DNA from: Cepaea hortensis
Lineage: Eukaryota; Mollusca; Gastropoda; Stylommatophora; Helicidae
Assembly (NCBI GenBank): GCA_963921405.1
Contig: OY992892.1
Span: 35,115,896-35,179,895, forward strand
DNA: 64,000 nucleotides
Direction of reading: 5' to 3'
The notes beneath the pieces were generated by a model. It did not search any database, was not told the DNA's origin, and worked only from the letters and a program-made list of their open reading frames with translations. Each line of letters starts with the position of its first letter. The stretch's first letter is position 1. The position numbers and the translations under genes are program-made. Positions 31,026-41,583 of the stretch are shown here, one piece after another.

Positions 31026-31625
31026 AGTGATGATTGACGACAATACGGTAATTCGCGGTTAGGTGATTGATAGTAGCAGATTGCTACCAGATTTCTATAG
31101 TTCTACGGGCTTTTGTTTTTGTTAGTAGTAGATACAAGGATACAGTTTCTTTGTCTTTCAGTTGAACACGTACACCTGTGAAAGTAACAAACACAAACCT
31201 GTTAGTGACCAGCAATATTTTTTACTTTTCATATTTTTTAATCATCTACTGAACGCTAAATAGATATGTGTGTAATATACTTTGCGCTGAGTTGCCACTA
31301 GGTAGCCAGTGACATTATACAGTTAATATTTATAGTCAATATGAAGGTAAAACATATTTGAGTTAACTTAATCACCTTCACTTCATTATAGTTGGACACC
31401 TGGTCTAGAAATTATATTTGACGATGGTTTTGATCAAATTTTGTTAACACTGAATATGAAAGACCACAAGAGCTGAGTGAAATTAACCGAGAGCTGAATA
31501 AATAGACACAGCTTCAGTAAAAGGACAACCACCGCATTAGTACAGAAGGGGACGCTACAACGTCAGTGTCTATTAAGAAAAAAAAAATCTTTTGATGTCT
31601 TCATATCACTAGGTCATAAACCATT
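31026..31625. promoter_or_regulatory. Polymerase upstream region
   Basis: Non-coding. It must contain the leftward polymerase promoter. I see a small inverted repeat GTAGCAGATTGCTAC at 31073-31087 and a weak TATAGAAA on the minus strand about 75 nt before the ATG. No firm promoter call. Confidence 0.35.
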
Positions 31626-32010
31626 AACCTATGGTTATATCTATCAGAGTTACCAGTATTCACACAAACATACATATTTACACATATATACCGACATATA
31701 CACAAACATACATATATACACACATATACCGACATATACATATACATATGTACACACATGCCGACCTACACACAGACATATATACATACGCATACATATA
31801 TACATACTCACATATATACACATAATCACATAAATATATACATACTCACATATACACATATATACATACTCATATATACACATATATACATACTCACCTA
31901 TACACATACATATATACATACTCATATATACACATATATACATACTCACAAACATGCATACATATATACATAATCACATATACATATTCACATACATGCA
32001 TACATACCTG
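31626..32010 (+). repeat. ACATATATAC-type microsatellite inside the Polinton
   Basis: Imperfect CA/TA alternating repeats. Tyr/Ile/His and Cys/Met/Tyr frames on both strands are artefacts. Confidence 0.95.
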
Positions 32011-32560
32011 AGCGTACTATCAACTCGTTGGTGGTGACCCTTTTGTTAGGTTAGACACAAGGCAATACTGGTTGTGGACACGGTCGACTTTCTGGTTGTG
32101 ATCCTTCCATATCTTAGATACAAGGCGATCTGTGAAAATAAGACACAAAACATTACTATTCAGCTCCACCAAGAAGCACACAGGTACAGGGACATGTACG
32201 TGTATATGACACCCTGTCGCTTTTTTTGTTGTAATGTCTTCAAACCAGGTTCTATAAGACTGGTCCAATATTGCTGAAACGACTCACTTTGGTTTAAGAA
32301 TATGCTCATGTACTTGTACATTATGTAGTATTTCTTTCTTAGAGACAACTATTAATTCTAACCCCAGCTGTTTACTGTGTGTAACAATAGCATCTACTAA
32401 AACAGACTCAGTGTCTTATTAACAAATAAACACAAGGGCACGAATAAGACGTGCATACGGTAGACGTATTAACCATACACTGTTACAAACAGTAGGTACA
32501 AGGCAGAAAACACGTGGACACGATAAGTTAAACCATAAACATAAGTACAAAAGCATGCAA
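32011..32560. other. Polinton non-coding segment with a LINE scrap
   Basis: 32348-32400 (AATTCTAACCCCAGCTGTTT then ACTGTGTGTAACAATAGC) matches 4019-4070 within the reverse-transcriptase remnant. A GGTTGTG-containing 20-30-bp block is loosely duplicated at 32068 and 32093. Nothing else recognised. Confidence 0.55.
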
Positions 32561-32829
32561 CCTCAGACACACACACACACACATACACACACACACACAC
32601 ACACACATGCAGACGCATACACAGACACACATACACATGCAGACGCATACACACACACACATGTAGACGCATACACACAAGCGCACACGCACACGCACAC
32701 ATGCAGACATACATACGCACACACACACACACAAGCGCACACGCACACATACACACACACACCAGCGCACATGCACTCACACAAACACATACACACATCC
32801 CGACATACATATGCACATAACCGCGCGCG

Positions 32830-32866
<37 letters not shown>

Positions 32867-33215
32867 AGCCGCCAATGCACTCACACAAACACATACACAC
32901 ATGCCGACATACATATGCACATAACCGCGCGCACACACACACACACACACAGACACACATGCGGACGCACACACACTCACACAAACACAGACACATATGC
33001 AGACATACATACGCCTACACACATGCAGACATACATACGCCTACACACATGCAGACACCTACACACACACACACACACAACCGCACAGCTCACACAGTCA
33101 TACACGCAGACACACATGCAGACATACATGCGCACACAACCGCACACGCGCACACACACACACACACACACACACCAGCGCACACAGACACACCAGCGCA
33201 CACAGACACACACGA
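32561..33215 (+). repeat. (CA)n-rich microsatellite/minisatellite inside the Polinton
   Basis: ACACACAC runs interspersed with CATGCAGACATACATACGCA-like units of 25-35 bp. All open frames here (Thr/His or Cys/Val repeats) are artefacts. Confidence 0.95.
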
Positions 33216-34024
33216 ACCTTATACTCACCCCCATTAGTTGTGGTCCAGACCTGGTTTCATCCCGGTGTATTAGCTTCAGCTGGCTGCCAGAATATGAATT
33301 TTACAGCTCATATTCCACAGGTTTTATACACCTGATGTGTCCAACCCCACCTGACACCCTTTATTCAGGCGGCGATATTGTATTCATACGCGCACACATG
33401 TCATCTGTATTAATGTCTATAACCCGTTGTTCCCAATTAGGGGGAAAACGAAACCAGCGTTATTGATTTTTAACAGCTCTTCCCATTCTGTAATCACGGC
33501 TTTTGTCGGGAATATTTTGCAACGGCTGAAGATAAAATCTAGAATTAAAAATGTCTTTGTACCACATCGAAATATGTTACCATGCAGCTGGTTGAGTTAT
33601 AAACCAAAAAGGTACTGACTTGTCGCAGCTGTGCGCCTGTTTATGTATTGTGCTACTAAAGCACCGGTCAAATATATTTAACGTCATCTTGATATGCGCA
33701 CAATTTCATTGTTGCATTTGCCGAGTGTTGCAACATCTGTTGTGCGATAATCATCATACTGGTACGTCCCAGTTTGAGTGTCTTCTATACAAAACGGGAA
33801 GTAATTAATGCATTACACCGGCTGACGTCAATACACAGATGGTTTTAATGAAAGGACTATTTTACCGCAGCTGGAGATACAATCTCGAATTTAAAAAAAA
33901 AGACTTTGCACCGCACACTTTCATTACCATATTTCCTTGTTGAGTTTGATAAGAAATCGATACGTTCTACCACAGCTGTTATATGATAAAGAAAAGATCA
34001 TGCTGGTTGCCGGGTTTGTTATAC
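33216..34024. repeat. Polinton right subterminal region with degenerate direct repeats
   Basis: A block at 33529-33630 (GATAAAATCTAGAATTAAAA ... GTCGCAGCTGT) is repeated in diverged form at 33875-33975 (GATACAATCTCGAATTTAAA ... CCACAGCTGT), and TCTATACAAAACGGGAAGTA at 33784 resembles TCTATACAAACGGGAACCTA at 34027 in the TIR. No coding region is supported. Confidence 0.6.
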
Positions 34025-34360
34025 CGTCTATACAAACGGGAACCTAATTAATTCATTACACCGGCTGACATCTTCTGAATCAATTAGCAAACCTGGCGCC
34101 ATAGTTTAATTGATCTTTCCATTGTTACACATGATTAATATCACCAACTACATTGCATAATTTACAGGCCATTTAAATTCTTTTTTAACCCACAGACAAT
34201 CAAAAAACATATAGGAAAAACACGAAGAATATTCGACCGGGTGGTATGAATCTTCATACCACACGGCATCGTCATACCACGCGTCATACCACATTTTATG
34301 ACACATTTCATACCACAAAATATGCCACATTCCGAGGGATTTACAACATGCATTACTACT
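34025..34360 (-). repeat. Polinton right terminal inverted repeat
   Basis: Its outer 239 bp (34122-34360) look identical to the reverse complement of 18773-19011. The inner part to about 34025 matches left positions 19171-19310 but lacks about 40 bp (the GATGAGTTCGATAACAGCGG stretch) present on the left. Confidence 0.95.
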
Positions 34361-34366
34361 CACGTA
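34361..34366. other. Target-site duplication of the Polinton, right copy
   Basis: CACGTA, identical to 18767-18772. Confidence 0.9.
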
Positions 34367-34422
34367 GGGGCTAGCATTCGGGCCTGCCGGTCCGTTGGGC
34401 GTACGATCGAATCCTTTTCGAG

Positions 34423-34672
34423 ACCAGGAATTTGTTTATATGGACAGGTAGACCTAGTGTAAGATGAGTGACCGGAAATGTGTTTATATGGACAGGTAGA
34501 CCCAGTGTAAAAGAGTGACCGGAAATTTGTTTATATGGACAGGAGACCCAGTGTTACATGAGTGACCAGGAAGTTGTTTATATGGACAGGTAGACCCAAT
34601 GTAAAATGAGTGACCAGGAAATTGTTTATATGGACAGATAGACCCAATGTAACATGAGTGACCGGAAATTTC
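34423..34672 (+). repeat. Minisatellite, about 48-bp unit, five copies
   Basis: Units contain TTGTTTATATGGACAGGTAG then ACCCAGTGTAAAATGAGTGA. Confidence 0.92.
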
Positions 34673-34799
34673 ACCAGAAGGAAAGTCGGTCGGCGTGATA
34701 CTGACATCGTCTGCCGTGGAATACCGAATGGTCTAAATATACGAGGCTAGTAGCATGTAGCCAGTGCACTTCATGGCTTGAAAAGGGATTCTTTCCTTT

Positions 34800-36915
34800 A
34801 CTTTACCATACACCAAAGTGCGTGGTGCTTTAGATTACATACACCAGAGTGCGTGGTGCTTTAGTTTACCATACACCAGAGTGCCTGGTGCTTTAGATTA
34901 TCATACGCCAGAGAGCGTGGTGCTTTAGTTTACCATACACCAGAGTGCGTCGTGCTTTAGTTTACCATGCACCAGAGTGAGTGGTGCTTTAGTTTACCAT
35001 ACGCCAGAGTGCGTGGTGCTTTAGTTTACCATACGCCAGAGTGCGTGGTGCTTTAGTTTACCAGACACCAAAGTGCGTCGTGCTTTAGTTTACCATACAC
35101 CAGAGAGCGTGGTGTTTTAGTTTACTATACACCAGAGTGCGTGGTGCTTTAGATTACATACACCAGAGTGCGTGGTGCTTTAGTTTACCATACACCAGAG
35201 TGCCTGGTGCTTTAGATTATCATACGCCAGAGAGCGTGGTGCTTTAGTTTACCATACACCAGAGTGCGTCGTGCTTTAGTTTACCATGCACCAGAGTGAG
35301 TGGTGCTTTAGTTTACCATACGCCAGAGTGCGTGGTGCTTTAGTTTACCATACGCCAGAGTGCGTGGTGCTTTAGTTTACCAGACACCAAAGTGCGTCGT
35401 GCTTTAGTTTACCAGACACCAGAGAGCGTGGTGCTTTACTTTACCATACACCAAAGTGCGTGGTGCTTTAGTTTACCATACGCCAGAGAGCGTGGTGCTT
35501 TAGTTTACCATATACCAGAGTGGGTGGTGCTTTAGTTTACCATACGCCAGAGTGCGTTCTGTTTTAGCTTACCATACACCGGAGTTCGTGGTGCTTTAGT
35601 TTACCATATACCAAAGTGCGTTCTGTTTTAGTTTACCATACACCAGAGTGCGTGGTGCTTCAGTTTACCATATACCAAAGTGCGTGGTGTTTTAGTTTAC
35701 CATACACCAGAGTGGGTGGTGCTTTAGTTTACCATACGCCAGAGTGCATGGTGCTTTAGTTTATCATACGCCAGAGAGCGTGGTGTTTTAGTTTACTATA
35801 CATCAGAGTGCGTGGGGCTTTAGTTTACCATACGCCAGAGAGCGTGGTGCTTTAGTTTACCATACACCAGAGTGCGTGATGCTTTACTTTACCATACGCC
35901 AGAGAGCCTGGTGCTTTAGTTTACCATACACCAGAGTGCATGGTATTTTAGTTTACCATACACCAGAGAGCGTGGTGTTTTAGTTTACTATACACCAGAG
36001 TGCGTGGTGCTTTAGTTTACCATACGCCAGAGAGCGTGGTGCTTTAGTTTACCATACGCCAGAGAGCCTAGTGCTTTAGTTTACCATACACCAGAGTGCA
36101 TGGTATTTTAGTTTACCATACACCAGAGAGCGTGGTGTTTTAGTTTACTATACACCAGAGTGCGTGGTGCTTTAGTTTACCATACGCCAGAGAGCGTGGT
36201 GCTTTAGTTTACCATACACCAGAGTGCGTGATGCTTTACTTTACCATACGCCAGAGAGCCTGGTGCTTTAGTTTACCATACACCAGAGTGCATGGTATTT
36301 TAGTTTACCATAAACCAGAGAGCGTGGTGTTTTAGTTTACTATACACCAGCGTGCGTTTTGCTTTAGTTTACCATACGCCAGAGAGCGTCGTGCTTTAGT
36401 TTACCATGCACCAGAGAGCGTGGTGCTTTAGTTTACCATACGCCAGAGTGCGTGGTGCTTTAGTTTACCATACACCAGAGTGCCTGGTGCTTTAGTTTAC
36501 CATACGCCAGAGAGCGTGGTGCTTTAGTTTACCATACACCAGAGTGTGTGATGCTTTACTTTACCATACACCAGAGTGCCTGGTGCTTTAGTTTACCATA
36601 CGCCAGAGAGCGTGGTGCTTTAGTTTACCATACACCAGAGTGCGTGATGTTTTACTTTACCACATACCAGAATGCATGGTGTTTTAGATTACCATACGCC
36701 AGAGAGCGTGGTGCTTTAGTTTACCATACACCAGAGTGTGTGATGCTTTACTTTACCACATACCAGAATGCATGGTGTTTTAGATTACCATATGCCAGAG
36801 AGCGTGGTGTTTTAGTTTACCATACACCAGAGTGCGTGGTGCTTTACTTTACCACATACCAGAATGCATGGTGTTTTAGTTTACCATACACCAGAGAGCA
36901 TAGCGCTGTACTTTT
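34800..36915 (+). repeat. 32-bp minisatellite, about 66 copies, with higher-order structure
   Basis: Units read TTTACCATACACCAGAGTGC then GTGGTGCTTTAG, with two main variants (ACACCAGAGTGCG and ACGCCAGAGAGCG). A block starting AGATTACAT at 34832 recurs in the same variant order at 35151, a higher-order period of 319 bp (about ten units). The open frame 36548-36994 is an artefact. Confidence 0.97.
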
Positions 36916-36999
36916 CCTCTACACCCAGTACATTCATGGCTTGAAAAGGGTAGTTTATTTGACTTATTTTACCAAATACCCACTGGTGCTTTGACGTAG

Positions 37000-37235
37000 A
37001 GGCAGTGAACGCGTTTCACAATTTCCCCGACATACTGAGTCGAGGGTTCGTAGTCAGCCGCAGACGATTTGGAAACATACCGCTTTGCGTTGATTTCGAT
37101 GGATTGAGCATTAGTCGTTGATCAATGCCAGCAATGACAGCAATGCTAAACTCCTCAATGTAACATTTCCCTAGTAAATCAGAAATAGGCGAAACATGCT
37201 GAGGTTGATTGCGACGTTGTGTAAACTAACTGTTA
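37000..37235 (+). repeat. Degenerate SINE family A-like copy
   Basis: Contains GACGTAGAGGCAGTGAACGC, GTCGAGGGTTCGTAGTC, GCAGACGATTTGGAAACATA, CGCTTTGCGTTGATTT and GCTGAGGTTGATTGCGACGT, collinear with family A but strongly diverged. Confidence 0.5.
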
Positions 37236-37254
37236 AAAATCATATACTCAATAT

Positions 37255-37650
37255 GCCTCGCGATCTGAGAAAGGGTCCTGTACTTTCCCTTTTCCCATAA
37301 GCCAAGAGCGCTTCAAAGTGTGTGAAATGGTCCTGTACTTTCCCTCATCCTGTAAAACCACTGGGCCTCAAAGTGTCGGAAATGGTCCTGTACTTTCCCT
37401 TTTCCCGTAAACCCACTGCGTCTCAAAGTGTGGAAAAGGGTCCTGTATTTTCCGCCGTCCCGTAAACCCACTGCGTCTCAAAGTGTGGGAAATGGTCCTA
37501 TACTTTCCCCTTTTCCATAAACTTACTGCGCCTCAAAGTGTGGAAAATGGTCCTGTACTTTCCCCTTTCCCGTAAACCCACTTCGCTTCAAAGTGTGGGA
37601 AATGGTCCTGTACTTTCCTCTTTCCCGTAAACCAAATGCACCCTAAGGCG
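37255..37650 (+). repeat. Minisatellite, about 52-58-bp unit, seven copies
   Basis: Units contain AAATGGTCCTGTACTTTCCC then CGTAAACCCACTGCG and CTCAAAGTGT. Confidence 0.93.
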
Positions 37651-38018
37651 TAGAAAAGGGTGCTTCACTATTTTATGCAAGGTTGCAGGAAATGAAGTTT
37701 TGTCCTCTATTCTCCGCCTCTTGTTTTTCCCTTCATAAATTTTCCATTCTTGTGTGGATGAGAATCCTGGCACTAATAATGTTTGACGGCTGATGGATGG
37801 GGGTCTTGGATGGCAACGTATTTCTGAACACACGTTCGGGGAATCGGGTGGCGATTTCGGAATAGAGTTGGGGGATAAGGACGGGAGAGGGAGGAGAGAG
37901 AACGAACGAACGAACTTTATTTTCAAAGGGTCGCAAATTGGGCACGCAGACCCGTCTTCCAACCACATCAGTTCTTTCGCATGTCAATTATACGTTATGT
38001 ATTATGCATATTACATGC

Positions 38019-38019
38019 A

Positions 38020-38092
<73 letters not shown>

Positions 38093-38694
38093 AAGAGAGA
38101 GAGAGAAAGGGAGGGAGGGAGAGGGAGAGAGAAAGAGAGAGAAGGGAATAGAATGGAGAAGGTAGAGAAAGAGAGGAGCGTGCGAGAGAAAGAGGGAGAG
38201 AGGACAGAAAGAAGGAGATAGGGAGAGAGTAAAAGAGAGATAAAGTGAGAGAGAGAGAGAGGTGAGGAAGTGGAGGGAAACGGGAGGGATGAAGACAGTG
38301 AGGAGAAGGAGGGAGATACAGAGTAAGAGAGAGATGAGAATGAAGAAGGGGGAGAGAAAGAGAGAAGGATACATACAGAGATAAGAAAGGAGAGAGAAGA
38401 GGAAAAGAGAGAAAAAGAGATTAGAGAGAGAAAGTGGGGAAGAGAAGGCGAGAAAAGAGATATGGAGAGAGAGAGAAAGAGAGACAGTGAGAGAGAAGGA
38501 GAGAGGCAGAGAGAAGTGAGAGAGAGGTGGGGATGTAGAGAGCGGGGGTAGGAGGAGAGATAGAGAGAGAGAGAGAGAGAAAGAGGGAATTAGTACAGAT
38601 AGAAGTAGGGAGAGATAGAGGGGAAAAGAGAGAAAAAGAGATGGATGGAAACAAACAAGGAGATAGGAAAAGAGCGAAAGCGAGAGAACGTAGT

Positions 38695-38745
<51 letters not shown>

Positions 38746-38763
38746 CAGAGAGACAGAAAGTAA
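38019..38763 (+). repeat. GA-rich polypurine tract
   Basis: Pure (GA)n at 38023-38076 and 38697-38736, with imperfect GAGA/GAAA/GGGA between. About 740 bp almost free of pyrimidines on the plus strand. Long frames on both strands are artefacts. Confidence 0.97.
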
Positions 38764-39084
38764 GATTGAGAGAAATTAATATCTTTAATTACTTACTTAT
38801 CATACACTACGAAATTGCATATCATAATATAATTGGGGAAATAGGAACTACTAGTAAATTGCTAAGATCAGTAGAAGAATATGCGCATAAAAGTGGCGTA
38901 ATGGATGTAAAGAGGGAACAAACTGTGAAAAGCTAATGTTGTGTACGCTGTCCTCTCTCTGTACAATGGATGCATAAAGGGGGGAGAATTCGATCATTGG
39001 AGATGTGTGGTCTCATTTAGGGGTTCAGGATGTCGGTGATAGAATGGAAGCAAAGTGTTGCTGGGCTGTGTGAGGCTTTCAGAA

Positions 39085-39218
39085 CTGACTGACTGACTGA
39101 CTGACTGACTGACTGACTGACTGACTGGCTGACTGACTGGCTGACTCACCCACCCACCCACCCACCCACCCATCCACCCACCCACCCAACCACCCACCCA
39201 CCCACTCACTCACTCACT
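39085..39218 (+). repeat. (CTGA)n-(CCAC)n-(TCAC)n microsatellite
   Basis: Three adjoining tetranucleotide tracts. Confidence 0.97.
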
Positions 39219-39970
39219 TGCTCGCTAACTGATATGTTCACTTGTTGCGACATTTTCCTAAAGGACTAGCTTGGACTTTATGATTCTGTCTTGGATATCT
39301 AGACATTTTTCTTCAGACACAGCTTGCCTACCAGATCGCAGAGACTCTTCCACATTTCCCGTAGCAAGAAACTTATTCAAGAAATTTCTAACCGTAATGC
39401 GATGAGGAGGTTTTTTATCTGGAAATCTAGTTATAAATCAGTGAACTACCATCCATGTGTATCGACCGCCTTTCTAAATACTTGTTCAACCAGACAAAAC
39501 TAAAAAAAAATTATATTTTTCCCGTTGATAACTTCATTCTGTGTGGAGTGCAAATAATTACTCCAGCAGACGACAGCCATTCGCTGCATATTGCTTTACG
39601 ATGGACTGTGGAGCACATGTTTTGATGATGCCATGTACTTTATTTTCCAAATTTGTTCTACATACAACGTGTAGTGAGACTTTACAAACACCCGGTACTA
39701 GGATAGAAGCACGCGTAGTAACTACAAGGACAGGAGCATGCTCAGTAACTACAAGCATCAACATGGGATCACAGTTGAAGCATCAACACGGGCATCACTG
39801 TTACAGTATCAACACGGGCATCAATGTTCAAGTATTGACAAAGACATACATTTTATAACAACAACCTAGACATAATATTAAAGTAACGAGAAGAACACAC
39901 ATATTAAAGCAACTATCAGGGAATAGATATTCAAATAAAAGCTATGAAATAATACTAACGGTAATATATA
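39219..39970. other. Unassigned sequence
   Basis: No gene recognised. A short CATCAACACGGGCATCA(C/A)TGT duplication lies at about 39781-39830. Confidence 0.35.
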
Positions 39971-39971
39971 T

Positions 39972-40195
39972 GAGCCGGTCTCTCTGGCTGTGGGGTTACA
40001 ACACTTTCTCTCTGTAATCCCGTTTATCACGCAGAGTCTCGTAGCGGAGCGAGAGCTGAGGCGGTTCGACTCCCGCTCGTGACTTGCGGGATACTGAGCC
40101 GGCCGCTCAGAAAGCAATGGCAAACTACTGAGCGTAATCTTGCCAAGAGATCAACATACAGCTGAAAGATGCTGGTGTTGACGTCAATTTTAAAA
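39972..40195 (+). repeat. SINE with family A tail and a different tRNA-like head
   Basis: The head GAGCCGGTCTCTCTGGCTGT, GGGTTAC and GCGGTTCGACTCCCGCTCGT (a good box B) differs from other family A copies. The tail GAGCCGGCCGCTCAGAAAGC, AAACTACTGAGCGTAATCTT and ATGCTGGTGTTGACG is family A. This looks like a subfamily or a mosaic. Confidence 0.7.
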
Positions 40196-40343
40196 TAACT
40201 GCAACATTGACATTAAAGTAATGGCTAGGATATACATATACAAGTATCAAGGACATACATATTAAGTAACAAAGAGGATATAAACATTACATTAATAACT
40301 ACGTCATACATATTATAGTAAGAATTAAGACATACACATTCCA

Positions 40344-40812
40344 AGGATTGTCGATTGCTCTAAATATTAGCCACATCAGCCATGGAGTGTCGATTACTCT
40401 AGATATTAGCCACATCAGCCATGGAGTGTCGATTACTCTAGATATTGGCCACATCAGCCATGGAGTGTCGATTGCTCTAGATATTGGCCACATCAGCCAT
40501 GGAGTGTCGATTGCTCTAGATATTAGCCACATCAGCCATGGAGTGTCGATTGCTCTAGATATTGGCCACATCAGCCATGGAGTGTCGATTGCTCTAGATA
40601 TTGGCCACATCAGCTATGGAGTGTCGATTGTTCTAGATATTGGCCACATCAGCCATGGAGTGTCGATTGCTCTAGATATTGGCCACATCAGCTATGGAGT
40701 GTCGATTGTTCTAGATATTTCCCACATGAGCCATGGAGTGTCGATTGCTCTAGATATTAGCCACATCAGCCATGGAGTGTCGATTGCTCTAGATATTGGC
40801 CACATCAGCCTC
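40344..40812 (+). repeat. 39-bp minisatellite, twelve copies
   Basis: Units read CATCAGCCATGGAGTGTCGA then TTGCTCTAGATATTGGCCA. As 39 = 13 codons, frames stay open on both strands (ISHGVSIALDIGH and its antisense). I do not call a gene. Confidence 0.97.
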
Positions 40813-41024
40813 TATACAAATATGGATATATCCCCATGTACCAGATACACTTTAAGATGCATAAAATATTTCTTTACTTTAGTTACTCACATTTACACTG
40901 TTGTTTTTGTAGTAAATTGTATACATGTAAATTGTATATATGTTAATTTGGTATACAATTTTGCACTATAGCAATATGTCTTCATAAAAGTGCCGATTTG
41001 TCTATTCAAAATGTAGCTATATAG

Positions 41025-41080
41025 TATGTACCTGACGAGATGCAGCGAAATATGCCAGGCAATAAATCGTGCAACATATT
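41025..41080 (+). repeat. Dispersed repeat shared with 58112-58165
   Basis: GTATGTACCTGACGAGATGC followed by AGCGAAATATGCCAGGCAAT and AAATCGTGCAA is identical at both loci. Confidence 0.8.
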
Positions 41081-41339
41081 GTTTGTGGCTTGTGTGTTTG
41101 CATGTACCCACTTACTCACATTTAAACTATTCTTTTTGTAGTTAATCGTATACATTGTCATTTGCATGTATTCTCCACGTAGACACTTAGTTGCCCATTA
41201 TAACAGTTCACATTATGACATTAGCTCTTCATTCACGTGCCAATTAGACTAAACATATATGCGTTTACCACAATATACAAGATACACATTAAGACGGATA
41301 AAATGGTCCTTTACTTACTTACATTTAAACTATTTTGTC

Positions 41340-41550
41340 ATCATCATGTGCCATGCCGGTAAGCGTGTGCGGTTGTTTCGCCATCTTACACGATCACTAG
41401 TCGTGGATCAGCTCGTGTTCTTGTCTCGGCCATGCCATGTGGTCAAGCCATCCAGATATTTACTTCTCTGCCTTCTCCTTGTTCTTTGCCCCTCAGTCTT
41501 GCCAGTTGTCACCAAATTCTCTAGTTTATTTTTTCTCATAGCGTGCCCCC
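41340..41550 (-). pseudogene. LINE 3'-end fragment (same family as 3402-5560)
   Basis: CATCATGTGCCATGCCGGTA, then CGTGGATCAGCTCGTGTTCT, CCAAGCCATCCAG-like and TTGCCAGTTGTCACCAAATT are collinear with 3402-3610. Followed by a poly-C tract (41546-41583). Confidence 0.8.
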
Positions 41551-41583
41551 CCCCCCCCCCCCCAACATTCTCCCCCCCCCCCC

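Larger units (their letters stand above)
18773..34360. mobile_element. Complete Polinton/Maverick (adintovirus-like) element, 15,588 bp
   Basis: The boundaries are set by terminal inverted repeats starting AG and ending CT, each touching a perfect 6-bp duplication. Inside are the hallmark genes: FtsK/HerA-type packaging ATPase, retroviral-type integrase, minor and major capsid proteins, adenain-type protease and protein-primed family B polymerase, all with uninterrupted frames. Ten genes run rightward (19468-25893) and the polymerase runs leftward (31025-26793), converging on a 0.9-kb intergenic stretch. The polymerase-side end has a non-coding 3-kb segment with CA/TA microsatellites and a short LINE scrap. 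Intact frames and outer TIR identity point to recent insertion. Confidence 0.97.

Noticed and set aside
31026..31043. TTG start for the polymerase
   Set aside because: Non-ATG. The ATG at 31025 has a strong context and leads straight into the first zinc finger.
32469..33466. Cys/Val-rich and Thr/His-rich frames within the Polinton
   Set aside because: Translations of CA-type repeats.
36548..36994. 148-residue frame with YHTPECV repeats
   Set aside because: Translation of the 32-bp minisatellite.
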